NCBI RefSeq assembly: GCF_900637545.1
Contig: NZ_LR134376.1
Coordinates: 4,090,001 to 4,154,000 of the forward strand
Source: Aeromonas encheleia
Lineage (GTDB): Bacteria; Pseudomonadota; Gammaproteobacteria; Enterobacterales; Aeromonadaceae
Length of the DNA stretch: 64,000 bases
Reading direction: 5' to 3'
Numbering within the stretch: the stretch's first letter is position 1; every line of letters starts with the position of its first letter. Under the pieces are notes generated by a model. The model worked only from the letters and a program-made list of their open reading frames with translations, was not told the origin of the DNA and searched no databases. A program made the position numbers and the translations under genes. Below, one piece after another: positions 44,344-53,117 of the stretch.

Positions 44344-44639
44344 TGAAAGAGGACTTCACCACCCAGGTCATCGTCAACGGCAAGGGGACGACCCGCCAGC
44401 AGGCGTTCGCTTCCGCCCTCAGCCAGGTGCAGCACAGCCTGCTCAAGGACAACCCGCGGGTGATGCTGCGGATCGAGCCGGTCGAGGTACGGGTGCTCAA
44501 GGCCGAGGAATCGGTCCGGGTGGAGAAGTTCCTGTTCTTCTTCCTGCCGCGCCAGCGCCGCGAGTTCCGCGTCCAGCTGGAGATCACGGTCAAGGTCAGC
44601 AGCCTGGACGCCGACAAGGTGACGTTCACCCTGGTGTGA
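44343..44639 (+). CDS. DUF4312-family protein
   Basis: 98 residues, ATG overlapping the SFCGS stop (TGATG). The sequence is a small alpha/beta protein (VNGKGTTRQQAFASALSQVQ; VEVRVLKAEESVRVEKFLFF) with a very regular end of alternating strands. No catalytic motif is apparent. Together with its neighbours it belongs to a conserved set of unknown function, probably the cytosolic part of a transporter. Confidence 0.75.
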   Translation: MKEDFTTQVIVNGKGTTRQQAFASALSQVQHSLLKDNPRVMLRIEPVEVRVLKAEESVRVEKFLFFFLPRQRREFRVQLEITVKVSSLDADKVTFTLV

Positions 44640-44678
44640 TGCCTCGACGGGCACAACCCCACAAAAAGGACATGTTGG

Positions 44679-45455
44679 ATGTTTCTAATCATTCTTTTCA
44701 AATCATTGATCATCGGCGGCCTGGTGGGCGTCGGGGTGGGAGCCGGCGCGGCGCGGATGTTCCACGCCCCGACCGTGCAGGGTATGGGCGCCTTCCGCAC
44801 CCTGGGTGAGCTCAACTCCTGCGAAGGGGATCCCGCCTCCCACTTCTCCTTCGGCCTCGGCTTCTTCTTCAACGCCTGGGCCTCTACTGTGGCGGCCGGC
44901 GCCTTCACTCAGGACGTGGATCACCGCATCATCCCGCACTGGGCCACGGCCGCGCTGCTGGTCAAGAACCGGGATCTCGCCACCACTCTGCACGATCCCA
45001 AGAAGATGGCCATCGCCAGCGGCATCATAGGTGCCATCGTGGTCGCCTTCCTCAACAGCACCGCCGCCGCGGTTCCCGAGGCCCTGCAGGTCACCGCCGT
45101 CAAGGTACTGGTGCCGGCCGCCAACCTGCTGGTCAACACCGTCATGCCGGTGATCTTCTGGCTGGCCGCCATCGAGGCGGGCAAGAAGTCCGGCTTCTGG
45201 GCCACCATCTTCGGCGGTCTGGCGCAGCTCATCATGGGCAACGCCGTGCCGGGTCTGGTGCTCGGCATCCTGATCGGCAAAGGGGTGGAAGAGAGCGGCT
45301 GGAACCATGTCACTCGCGTGATGATGGGCGCCATAGTGCTGCTGTTCGTGCTGAGCGGATTCTTCCGCGGCTTCGATATGAAACTGATTGAATCCTTCCA
45401 CATGGGCATTCCCCTGTGGCTGGAGAACGTCCATAACCTGCTTAGCGGCAAATAA
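44679..45455 (+). CDS. DUF4311-family integral membrane protein
   Basis: 258 residues with about six hydrophobic segments (for example ILFKSLIIGGLVGVGVGAG, ASGIIGAIVVAFLNSTAA, MMGAIVLLFVLSGFF). Loops contain GELNSCEGDPASHFSFG and FTQDVDHRIIPHW, with charged residues that could be in a substrate path. It pairs with DUF4310 as a likely two-subunit permease. Size and gene order recall PTS EIIC/EIID pairs, but I see no PTS EIIC signature. GGAC lies about 10 bases before the ATG. Confidence 0.75.
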   Translation: MFLIILFKSLIIGGLVGVGVGAGAARMFHAPTVQGMGAFRTLGELNSCEGDPASHFSFGLGFFFNAWASTVAAGAFTQDVDHRIIPHWATAALLVKNRDLATTLHDPKKMAIASGIIGAIVVAFLNSTAAAVPEALQVTAVKVLVPAANLLVNTVMPVIFWLAAIEAGKKSGFWATIFGGLAQLIMGNAVPGLVLGILIGKGVEESGWNHVTRVMMGAIVLLFVLSGFFRGFDMKLIESFHMGIPLWLENVHNLLSGK

Positions 45456-45466
45456 GGGGCCACCAC

Positions 45467-46117
45467 ATGGATGAGAAACTGAGAAACAACTTCTGGTATG
45501 CCGACTGGTCCTTCCCCATCTTCGTCGGCCTACTCTCGGCCGGCGTCTTCGCCGGGACCCACATGTTCTACCTGTATGGAGTCGGGGCCTTCAACGAGGT
45601 GGCCTTCGTCTCCATGCTGAAAGCCGGGATAGACACCGGTGCCTATGGCGCGGTCGCGGCCTTCGGCGCCAGCTTCCTGTTCGCCCGCATCATCGAGGGC
45701 TCCCTGGTGGGGATCCTGGATATCGGCGGCGCCATTCAGACCGGGGTCGGACTGGGCGTCCCCGCCCTGTTGCTGGGAGCCGGCATCGTCTACCCGATAG
45801 AGAACTTCGGTGCCTCGCTGGTGACCGGGATGGCCATCGGGGTCGCCATCGGCGGCATCATCATCCTGGCGCGCAAATTCACCATCAACCAGAGCAACTC
45901 CACCTACGGGGCGGATGTGATGATGGGTGCGGGCAACAGCTCGGGTCGCTTCCTCGGCCCCCTGATCATCCTCTCAGCCATGGGCGCCTCCATCCCCATC
46001 GGGCTGGGCTCCCTGCTGGGTGCGCTGCTGTTCTACGTGTGGGGCAAGCCCATCACCGGCGGCGCCATCCTGGGTGCCATGCTGCTCGGGACCTTCTTCC
46101 CGATCGCCCTGGTCTAA
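45467..46117 (+). CDS. DUF4310-family integral membrane protein
   Basis: 216 residues with about six hydrophobic segments, rich in glycine (LDIGGAIQTGVGLGVPALLL; GMAIGVAIGGIIILARKF). The short N-terminus (MDEKLRNNFWYADWSFPIF) is charged and likely cytosolic. It follows DUF4311 by 11 bases. With DUF4311 it is the best candidate for the membrane pore of this operon's transporter; the substrate is unknown. Confidence 0.75.
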   Translation: MDEKLRNNFWYADWSFPIFVGLLSAGVFAGTHMFYLYGVGAFNEVAFVSMLKAGIDTGAYGAVAAFGASFLFARIIEGSLVGILDIGGAIQTGVGLGVPALLLGAGIVYPIENFGASLVTGMAIGVAIGGIIILARKFTINQSNSTYGADVMMGAGNSSGRFLGPLIILSAMGASIPIGLGSLLGALLFYVWGKPITGGAILGAMLLGTFFPIALV

Positions 46118-46159
46118 GCACAGGCCGTCCTTGGGGGCGGCATTTCAGAGGTCATCAGC

Positions 46160-47299
46160 ATGTATGACATGATCATCAGAGCGGGGCGCCAGGGAAACGG
46201 CGAGCTCATCGACATCGCCATTCAGGATGGCAAGATTGCGGCCCTCGGCCAGCTGCCAGCGACGGCCGAGGCGAAGCAAACCCTCACTCTGGCCGGTGCG
46301 GTCGGGGTGAGCGCGGGCTGGATCGACGGCCACACCCACTGCTATCCCGCCTCCCCCATCTATCAGGATGAACCTGACAAGGTCGGCGTAGAGTCCGGCG
46401 TCACCACCGTCATCGATGCCGGCAGCACGGGCGCCGACGACGTGGACGCGTTCCAGCGACTGGCGGCCGGTTGCAAGACCCGGGTGCACGCCCTGCTCAA
46501 CATCTCCCGCATCGGCCTGCTGCGCCAGAACGAGCTGGCCGACAGCCGGGATCTGGATGTCGGGCTGGCATCTGCCGCCATCGCCCGCCACCCGCGGTTC
46601 ATCGTCGGCCTCAAGGCCCGCATGAGCGGCAGCGTAGTGGGCGAGAACGGTCTGCAGCCGCTGCGCATGGCCAAGGCGCTGCAACAGGCCCACGGCCAGT
46701 TGCCGCTGATGGTGCATGTGGGCAACACCCCGCCCGAGCTGGACGAGATCGTCGCCCTGCTCGGCCAGGGGGATCTGCTGACCCACTGCTTCAACGGCAA
46801 GCCGAACCGTATCCTGACCCCGGCCGGCGAGCTGCGGGTCGCGGTGCGCGAGGCGATGCAACGGGGTCTGCGGCTCGACATCGGCCACGGTGGCGCCAGC
46901 TTCAGCTTCGAGGTGGCGGAGGCCGCCATCCGTCAGGGGATCCTGCCCCACACCATCAGCTCGGATATCTACTGCAAGAACCGCATCAAGGGGCCCGTGT
47001 ACAGCCTGGCCCACGTGATGTCCAAGTTTCTCGCCATCGGCATGACGCTGGAGCAGGTGCTCGCCTGCGTCACCAGTCAGGCCGCCGAGGCGCTGCGCCT
47101 CCCTGGCAAGGGTCGGCTCGAGCTGGGGGCCGATGCCGATCTGACCCTGTTCGAACTGGCCAGCGGCCCGGCCCTGTTTATGGATACCGAGGCGCAATCC
47201 CGCCACGGCGATCTGCAACTGCTTCCCCTCGCCGCCCTGGTGGGCGGTGACCTGGTTCTCACTCAATATGGAAAATCCCACCATGCCTTCTGTGTATGA
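46160..47299 (+). CDS. Amidohydrolase/deacetylase-family metalloenzyme
   Basis: 379 residues. All metal ligands of the binuclear amidohydrolase family can be placed: H58 and H60 (GHTH), K152 (GLKARMSG, probably carboxylated), H186 (MVHVGN), H209 (LLTHC) and D269 (ISSDI). The family splits C-N bonds such as N-acyl groups or cyclic amides. In this operon it probably removes an acyl group, or opens a ring, on an amino-sugar acid before DgaE acts. Its 3' end overlaps the dgaE-like gene by 17 bases. Confidence 0.88.
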   Translation: MYDMIIRAGRQGNGELIDIAIQDGKIAALGQLPATAEAKQTLTLAGAVGVSAGWIDGHTHCYPASPIYQDEPDKVGVESGVTTVIDAGSTGADDVDAFQRLAAGCKTRVHALLNISRIGLLRQNELADSRDLDVGLASAAIARHPRFIVGLKARMSGSVVGENGLQPLRMAKALQQAHGQLPLMVHVGNTPPELDEIVALLGQGDLLTHCFNGKPNRILTPAGELRVAVREAMQRGLRLDIGHGGASFSFEVAEAAIRQGILPHTISSDIYCKNRIKGPVYSLAHVMSKFLAIGMTLEQVLACVTSQAAEALRLPGKGRLELGADADLTLFELASGPALFMDTEAQSRHGDLQLLPLAALVGGDLVLTQYGKSHHAFCV

Positions 47300-48398
47300 G
47301 AAATATCAGCTCAAACCGGTGATCAACGCCTCCGGGCGCATGACCCTCCTCGGCGTCTCCACCCCGGAGCAGGAGGTGGTCGACGCGGTCAACTTCGGCC
47401 TAGGCCACTACTTCGAGGTGAAGGATCTGGTCAACAAGACCGGCGCCTACCTCGCCGGCCTGCTCGGCGTGGAGGATGCGGTGGTGGTCTCCTGCGCCAG
47501 TGCCGGCATCGCCCAGTCGGTGGCTGCCGTCATAGTGCGCGGCGATGCCTACCGGCTGGAGCAGCTGCACGCCCATGCCCACGGGGTGCCGAGCGAGATA
47601 GTGCTGCCCAAGGGCCACAACGTGAACTTCGGCGCCCCGGTGGGCACCATGGTCAACCTGGGGGGCGGCAAGGTGGTGGAGGCAGGCTATGCCAACGAAT
47701 GCTCCCCCGCCCAGCTGGCCGCCGCCATCAACCCCAATACCGCCGCCATCCTCTACATCAAGTCTCACCACTGCGTGCAGAAGAGCATTCTGTCGGTGGC
47801 CCAGGCCGCCGAGGTGGCCAGGGCCCACCAGCTGCCGCTCATCGTCGATGCGGCCGCGGAAGAAGACTTGCAGCTCTACTACAACCAGGGGGCGGATCTG
47901 GTCATCTACAGCGGCGCCAAGGCCATCGAGGGGCCCACCAGCGGCCTGGTGCTCGGCAAACGCCAGTATGTGGAGTGGGTCAAGCAGCAGGCCAACGGCA
48001 TAGGCCGCGCCATGAAGGTAGGCAAGGAGGGGATCCTCGGCCTGACCCACGCCATCGAGCGCTATCTGGTCAAGGAGAAGGAGAGTGGCGCCGCCATGGT
48101 GGCCAAGATGACCCCCTTCATCGAGCGCCTCAACCAGTTGCCCGGCGTCAGGGCCCAGGTGGTGTGGGACAGTGCCGGGCGCGACATCGCCCGCACCGAC
48201 ATCGCCTTCGACCATGCCCGGCTCGGCATCACCACCCTGCAGCTGGTGGATCGCCTGCAACAGGGCAATCCGGCCATCTACTGCCGCGGCTACAAGGCCA
48301 ACGAGGGCCACATCGAGATCGACGTGCGCAGCGTCAGCCCGGCCCAGCTCGACCAGATCCATGCCGCCATCGCCCAGTTAACCCAGGAGACCCGCTGA
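47283..48398 (+). CDS. dgaE: DgaE-like PLP-dependent ammonia-lyase (SelA-related)
   Basis: 371 residues from the ATG at 47283. The SelA-like fold-type I PLP enzyme shows the likely Schiff-base lysine K213 in SGAKAIEGP, an aspartate cofactor ligand in LPLIVDAAAEEDL, and YIKSHH upstream. DgaE of Salmonella turns D-glucosaminate-6-phosphate into 2-keto-3-deoxygluconate-6-phosphate plus ammonia; homologues in SFCGS operons may use related substrates. The aldolase gene follows with an ATGA overlap. The symbol marks family membership, not a proven substrate. Confidence 0.82.
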   Translation: MPSVYEKYQLKPVINASGRMTLLGVSTPEQEVVDAVNFGLGHYFEVKDLVNKTGAYLAGLLGVEDAVVVSCASAGIAQSVAAVIVRGDAYRLEQLHAHAHGVPSEIVLPKGHNVNFGAPVGTMVNLGGGKVVEAGYANECSPAQLAAAINPNTAAILYIKSHHCVQKSILSVAQAAEVARAHQLPLIVDAAAEEDLQLYYNQGADLVIYSGAKAIEGPTSGLVLGKRQYVEWVKQQANGIGRAMKVGKEGILGLTHAIERYLVKEKESGAAMVAKMTPFIERLNQLPGVRAQVVWDSAGRDIARTDIAFDHARLGITTLQLVDRLQQGNPAIYCRGYKANEGHIEIDVRSVSPAQLDQIHAAIAQLTQETR

Positions 48399-49138
48399 TG
48401 TCCCTTACTCCCAACTACTACCTTGACCGTGTCTGCCTCAACGTGCTGGCCGGCTCCAAGCAAAATGCCGTCGATATCTATGAGGCCGCCGAGGGCCACG
48501 TGCTGGTCGGCGTGCTCTCCAAGAACTACCCGGATGTGCCCTCCGCCGTCGCCGACATGGGTGAGTACGCGAAGCTTATCGACAACGCCCTCTCCATCGG
48601 CCTGGGCGCAGGCGATCCCCGCCAGTCCGCCATGGTGGCCGAGCTGGCCCGCCAGCTGCAGCCCCAGCACGTCAACCAGGTGTTCACCGGGGTCGGTGCC
48701 AGCCGGGCGCTGCTCGGTCAGCCTCACACCCTGGTCAATGGCCTCATCTCCCCCACCGGCACCCCCGGTATGGTGAAGATCTCCACCGGCCCGCTGAGCG
48801 CCGGCCAGGCCGATGGCATAGTCCCCATCGATACCGCCATCGCCCTGCTCAAGGACATGGGGGGCAGCTCGGTCAAGTTCTTCCCCATGGGCGGCCTCGC
48901 CTGCCGTGACGAGTACCAGGTGGTGGCCGAGGCCTGTGCCCGCCACGGTTTCTGGCTGGAGCCTACCGGCGGCATCGATCTCGACAACTTCGAGGAAATC
49001 GTCCGCATCGCGCTGGCGGCCGGGGTCGAGAAGGTGATCCCCCACGTCTACAGTTCCATCATCGACGGCGAGAGCGGCCAGACCCGCCCCGAGGATGTGC
49101 GCACCCTGCTCGCCATGATGAAGCGACTGCTGGCGTGA
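48398..49138 (+). CDS. dgaF: DgaF-like 2-keto-3-deoxygluconate-6-phosphate aldolase
   Basis: 246 residues from the ATG at 48398 (GGAGA upstream). A TIM-barrel aldolase with candidate Schiff-base lysine K160 in SVKFFPMGGL and a phosphate-binding-like end (PTGGIDLDNFEEI, VIPHVYSSIIDG). It should split KDGP into pyruvate and glyceraldehyde-3-phosphate. This end product ties the operon to the Entner-Doudoroff pathway. A hairpin follows at 49146-49173. Confidence 0.85.
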   Translation: MSLTPNYYLDRVCLNVLAGSKQNAVDIYEAAEGHVLVGVLSKNYPDVPSAVADMGEYAKLIDNALSIGLGAGDPRQSAMVAELARQLQPQHVNQVFTGVGASRALLGQPHTLVNGLISPTGTPGMVKISTGPLSAGQADGIVPIDTAIALLKDMGGSSVKFFPMGGLACRDEYQVVAEACARHGFWLEPTGGIDLDNFEEIVRIALAAGVEKVIPHVYSSIIDGESGQTRPEDVRTLLAMMKRLLA

Positions 49139-49145
49139 TATGACT

Positions 49146-49173
49146 GGCACCGGCCCACTTCCCGGCCGGTGCC
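49146..49173 (+). terminator. Hairpin after the catabolic genes
   Basis: GGCACCGGCC and GGCCGGTGCC form a 10-bp stem with an 8-base loop. No T run follows, so it may only attenuate transcription into the regulator gene. Confidence 0.55.
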
Positions 49174-49237
49174 TGGCTTGTGCATGTCCCGCTTGTTAAC
49201 ATCGATCCTCATCCCGCGACAGGAGTCTCGCTTCCCC

Positions 49238-51142
49238 ATGACCAAGCTGCCCCACCCCAGACTCCACCAGCTGCTGACCCTGCTCCATGCCGAACCGCTG
49301 CCACAGGAAGAGCTCGCCCATCGCCTCAATGTTTCCACCCGCACGGTACGCACCGACGTGGCGACCCTCAACGAGCTGATTGCCACCCACGGTGGCCATC
49401 TGATCCACCAGCGCGGCTGCGGCTACCAGCTCAAGATCTACAATCAGGGGCTGTTTGATGAGTTGCTGGCGGCGCAGGAGCAGGAGAGCAGCCTGCCCCG
49501 CACCAGCCGTGAGCGGGTGCTGCATCTGCAGCTGCTGCTGCTCACCGCCGAACAGGGGATCAAGCTCGATGAGCTGGCGGATACCTGGTATCTGAGCCGG
49601 GCCGCGCTGCAGGGGGACATGGCGGAAGTGCGGGAGCGGCTTGCCCATTTCGGGCTCAGCATCGACAGCAAGCCGCGACTCGGCATGCGCATCCAGGGGG
49701 AGGAGACGGCGATCCGGGCCTGCCTTACCCAGTTGCTCTATCGGGAACAGATCCGCAACCACCCGTTGCAAGGCTTGCTGCCGAACCTCTGCCCCAGCAA
49801 GACGCGGGAGGTCATCGGTAATCGCATTCATGCGCAGCTCGGACATCATCAGCTGCGGCTGGCGGACGAAAGCCTGCAACAGCTCACCATCTACTGCGCC
49901 GTCGCCCTGCTGCGGCAGGCGGCAGGCCACGAACTGCTGGCGTTCAGCAGCGAGGACCTCACCGCCCCCCTGGCGGCAGTGGCCCGCGACATCTATGCCG
50001 AGCTGCCGACCCTGACACCGCCGGGCGAGCAGGAGATCATCTGCCTCGCCATCCAGATCCAGGCCCGTCTCATCGCCGATACCCCGCAGCTCAGCCCGAC
50101 CATGGCAGCCGAGAGCGCCCAGCTGGTCGCGCACCTGCTGGACTACATCCACCAGCACTATCCCTATGATCTGCGCCACGACAGCCAGCTGCACTCCGAT
50201 CTGCTGACCCACATCAGCGCCATGCTGCTGCGGATCAAATACCAGATCGGCAGCCACAATCCGCTGGCGGAACACATCAGGCAATATTATCCCCTCGCCT
50301 ACGACATCACCCTGGCCGCCATCTCGGAGTGGATCAAGCAGACCCCCTATCACCTGACCCATCACGAGATAGGCTATCTGGTGATCCACATCGGGGTCGG
50401 GCTGGAGCGTCACTACGACATCGGCTACAGCCGTCCACCCCAGGCGCTGCTGCTGTGCGACGCGGGCAATGCCACCTTCCGGGTGCTGGAGGCGCGCATC
50501 AAGCGGGAATACCCCCAGCTGCAGCTGAGCAGCCTGGAGTCGGTGCGGGACTACGAGAGCCTGCCACGGATAGCGCAGGACTTTGTCATCAGCACGGTCA
50601 AGGTGAGCGAGAAGAATGCCCCCGTGGTGCAGGTGGCGCCCTTCCCGACCCAGTACCAGCTGGAGCAGCTCGGCAAGCTGGTGCTGATCGATCGCACCCG
50701 CCCCTACCTGCTCGACAAGTACTTCGATGCCGAACACTTCATGGTGGTGGATGAACCGCTCAGCCAGGCCAGTCTGTTTGCCCGGATCTGCGATCGGCTG
50801 GAGCGGGAGGATCTGGTGGAGGAGGCGTTCAGGGGCTCCCTGCACGAGCGGGAGCGGATCGTCTCCACCATGCTGGGGGATGGCATAGCCCTGCCCCACT
50901 CCCTCGGCCTGCTGGCGCGCCGCACCCTGGTCTACACGGTACTGGCGCCTCAGGGCATCGAGTGGGGCAATGGCGAGACCGCCACCCTCATCTTCGCGCT
51001 GGCCATCGCCAAGGCCGACTATGAGGAAGCGATGGGACTCTACGATCTGTTCCTGGCGCTGATGAACGAAAAAGCCAGCAAGAATCTGCTGGCTTGTCGG
51101 GATTTCGCCAGCTTCAAGGCGCTGGCACGCACCGGATCATGA
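49238..51142 (+). CDS. PRD/EIIB/EIIA-containing transcriptional regulator (MtlR/BglG-like)
   Basis: 634 residues from the ATG at 49238 (AGGAG 12 bases upstream). Domains: HTH at ~8-65 (ELAHRLNVSTRTVRTDVATL), second HTH-like region ~95-150, PRD1 ~180-285, PRD2 ~290-395 with His325 (LLTHISAM) and His384 (LVIHIGVG), an EIIB-like domain with Cys407 (LLLCDAGNAT) and an EIIA-fructose-like domain with His554 (GIALPHS). PRD1 seems to lack its usual histidines. Such activators are set by PTS phosphorylation. It very probably controls the upstream operon. Confidence 0.9.
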   Translation: MTKLPHPRLHQLLTLLHAEPLPQEELAHRLNVSTRTVRTDVATLNELIATHGGHLIHQRGCGYQLKIYNQGLFDELLAAQEQESSLPRTSRERVLHLQLLLLTAEQGIKLDELADTWYLSRAALQGDMAEVRERLAHFGLSIDSKPRLGMRIQGEETAIRACLTQLLYREQIRNHPLQGLLPNLCPSKTREVIGNRIHAQLGHHQLRLADESLQQLTIYCAVALLRQAAGHELLAFSSEDLTAPLAAVARDIYAELPTLTPPGEQEIICLAIQIQARLIADTPQLSPTMAAESAQLVAHLLDYIHQHYPYDLRHDSQLHSDLLTHISAMLLRIKYQIGSHNPLAEHIRQYYPLAYDITLAAISEWIKQTPYHLTHHEIGYLVIHIGVGLERHYDIGYSRPPQALLLCDAGNATFRVLEARIKREYPQLQLSSLESVRDYESLPRIAQDFVISTVKVSEKNAPVVQVAPFPTQYQLEQLGKLVLIDRTRPYLLDKYFDAEHFMVVDEPLSQASLFARICDRLEREDLVEEAFRGSLHERERIVSTMLGDGIALPHSLGLLARRTLVYTVLAPQGIEWGNGETATLIFALAIAKADYEEAMGLYDLFLALMNEKASKNLLACRDFASFKALARTGS

Positions 51143-51160
51143 CGGGAGAGGAGGCGAGCC

Positions 51161-51433
51161 TCACTCCTCGTTGAAGCCCGAGGTGAACAGCGCCACCACG
51201 GCGGCCAGGGCCTCTTCTTCTTCCGGCCCCTCCACCTGCACCTCAACCTGCTTGCCTTGGGCGGAGTCCAGCATCAGCAGGCCGATCACGCTGTCCGCAT
51301 CGGCCTCGACGCCGTCCTCGTTGCGCAGCAGCACATGGGCATCGAAACCCTGCACCAGCTCGAACAGCATCATGGCAGGTCTGGCGTGCATTCCCAGCTT
51401 GTTTTTGACTTCTACCGAGGCGGAAACAGTCAT
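51161..51433 (-). CDS. ptsO: Nitrogen-PTS phosphocarrier NPr
   Basis: 90 residues, HPr fold. The active-site histidine is His16 in GMHARPAMM, and a [16 protein letters not shown] segment takes the place of the second HPr motif. NPr carries phosphoryl groups from EI-Ntr to PtsN. Also named npr. It is the last gene of the kdsD-npr run and converges on the PRD regulator with an 18-base gap. Confidence 0.95.
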   Translation of the reverse strand: MTVSASVEVKNKLGMHARPAMMLFELVQGFDAHVLLRNEDGVEADADSVIGLLMLDSAQGKQVEVQVEGPEEEEALAAVVALFTSGFNEE

Positions 51434-51453
51434 CTGAGCGTCCTATTGATCTG

Positions 51454-52320
51454 TCAGGCTTGGGTTGAGCGCTTGTCGAGGGTGCGGTGGCGGATCTGCA
51501 CGTTCTTGCCGAGCAGGCGGAACGCGCTGGCCAGCCGCTCGGCGATGAACACGGATCTGTGCTGACCGCCGGTACAGCCGATGCCGACCGTCACATAGCT
51601 GCGATTGTTGCGCTCAAGGTGCGGCAACCAGGTCCCCAGCATGTTCTCGATCTGCTGGATGAACAGCATCACGTCCGGCTGGCCGGACAGGTAGTTGGCC
51701 ACGGGCTCATCCTGACCGGTGAAGGGCTTGAGCTCGGGGATCCAGTGCGGATTGGGCAGGAAGCGGGCATCAAACACGAAGTCGGCATCCTTGGGGATAC
51801 CGTACTTGAAGCCGAACGACTCGAACACCAGCACCAGCTCGTTCTCTTTCTTGCCGAGCACCCGGGTCTTGATGAGCTCGCTGAGGTCATGGATGCTGAG
51901 ACTTGTGGTGTCGATGCGCAGATCGGCGGTGGAGGAGAGCGGCGCCAGCAGGTGGGTCTCCTCACGGATCGCCTCATCCAGCGACAGCTTGTTGCGAGAC
52001 AGGGGGTGCAGCCGGCGGCTCTCGCCGTAGCGCTTGAGCAGGGTATTGTTGTCGGCATCGAAGAAGAAGCTGGAAAACTCCACCCGCCCCTCGTTGCGCA
52101 CCTGGGCCAGCAAGTTTTCCAGCCGGTCGGGCTGAGTGGGCAGGTTGCGCACGTCTATGCTGACCGCCAGCTTGTCATACTGGCTCTCGACCGAGACGAT
52201 CAGCTGGGGCAGCAGATTGACCGGCAGGTTATCCACACAGTAATACCCCAGATCCTCCAGTACCCTCAGGGCCACCGTCTTACCGGAGCCCGAGCGACCG
52301 CTTACCACTATTAACTGCAT
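51454..52320 (-). CDS. rapZ: RNase adaptor RapZ
   Basis: 288 residues. Walker A GRSGSGKT (8-15), the DVRNLP segment and the C-terminal [10 protein letters not shown] are typical. In E. coli RapZ binds sRNA GlmZ and glucosamine-6-phosphate to tune GlmS levels. It lies between ptsN and npr as in enterics. Confidence 0.96.
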   Translation of the reverse strand: MQLIVVSGRSGSGKTVALRVLEDLGYYCVDNLPVNLLPQLIVSVESQYDKLAVSIDVRNLPTQPDRLENLLAQVRNEGRVEFSSFFFDADNNTLLKRYGESRRLHPLSRNKLSLDEAIREETHLLAPLSSTADLRIDTTSLSIHDLSELIKTRVLGKKENELVLVFESFGFKYGIPKDADFVFDARFLPNPHWIPELKPFTGQDEPVANYLSGQPDVMLFIQQIENMLGTWLPHLERNNRSYVTVGIGCTGGQHRSVFIAERLASAFRLLGKNVQIRHRTLDKRSTQA

Positions 52321-52360
52321 CTTGTCCCCTCACGCCAACATGGCTGTATCATGCCCGGCA

Positions 52361-52807
52361 TCAGGCCGAGGTCATGATCTGGTAGAGTTCTTCGTCGCTG
52401 GTCGCCTGGCGCAACTGGCGGCAGACGGCCTTGTCACCCAGCTTGGATGCCATCAGGGAAAGGGTCTTGAGGTGCTGCTTGCACTCGCTTTCCGGCACCA
52501 GCAAGGCAAAGAGCAGGTCAACCGGTTGGTTGTCGATAGAATCGAATGGGATGGGTTCGGAGAAGGTCATCAGCACGGCGGTCGGGACGAACGCATCGTC
52601 GATCCGGCCGTGAGGAATGGCAATACCGGCACCGATCCCGGTACTGCCCATTTTTTCCCGCGCCAGCAGACTCTCAAACAGCACCTGACGGGAGGCGCCC
52701 AGGCGCTCTGCGGCCAGTTCACTGATGATCTCGAGGGCGCGTTTCTTGCTGGTACAAGGGACCGCACTCTTGGTGCAGTCCCGACTCAGTATGTGTTCAA
52801 GTTGCAT
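52361..52807 (-). CDS. ptsN: Nitrogen-PTS EIIA protein PtsN
   Basis: 148 residues, EIIA-fructose-type fold, active site His66 in GIAIPHGR. Unphosphorylated PtsN controls potassium transport and stress responses in relatives. It begins 3 bases after hpf. Confidence 0.96.
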   Translation of the reverse strand: MQLEHILSRDCTKSAVPCTSKKRALEIISELAAERLGASRQVLFESLLAREKMGSTGIGAGIAIPHGRIDDAFVPTAVLMTFSEPIPFDSIDNQPVDLLFALLVPESECKQHLKTLSLMASKLGDKAVCRQLRQATSDEELYQIMTSA

Positions 52808-52809
52808 AG

Positions 52810-53097
52810 TTATTTTTGATTTAACTTATCTTTGTGCTTGATGATCTGCCGATCCAGTTTATCCAGCAGGGTATCAATCGCAGCATACATGTCGGCATGC
52901 TCCGAATTGGCGAACACCTCTCCCCCGCTGACGTGCAGCTTGGCTTCGGCAATCTGGTTCAGTTTTTCGACGCTCAACACCACATGCACGTTGTTGATAT
53001 GTTCAAAGTGACGCTCGAGTTTGGCAAATTTGCTATTCACATAATCACGCAGAGCTTCGGTAATCTCGACATGGTGTCCGGTCAGGTTAATTTGCAT
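52810..53097 (-). CDS. hpf: Ribosome hibernation-promoting factor HPF (short form)
   Basis: 95 residues, the short YhbH-type HPF (ITEALRDYVNSKFAKLERHF; AEAKLHVSGGEVFANSEHAD). It binds the 30S subunit and helps form 100S dimers in stationary phase. It lies between rpoN and ptsN, the normal site. Confidence 0.95.
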   Translation of the reverse strand: MQINLTGHHVEITEALRDYVNSKFAKLERHFEHINNVHVVLSVEKLNQIAEAKLHVSGGEVFANSEHADMYAAIDTLLDKLDRQIIKHKDKLNQK

Positions 53098-53117
53098 AAC
53101 GTCTTCCTTTTGTTTGC

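Noticed and set aside
49196-50899. 567-codon open frame antisense to the PRD regulator
   Set aside because: High-GC codon bias often leaves the opposite strand open. The regulator frame has clear domains, while the antisense translation shows none.
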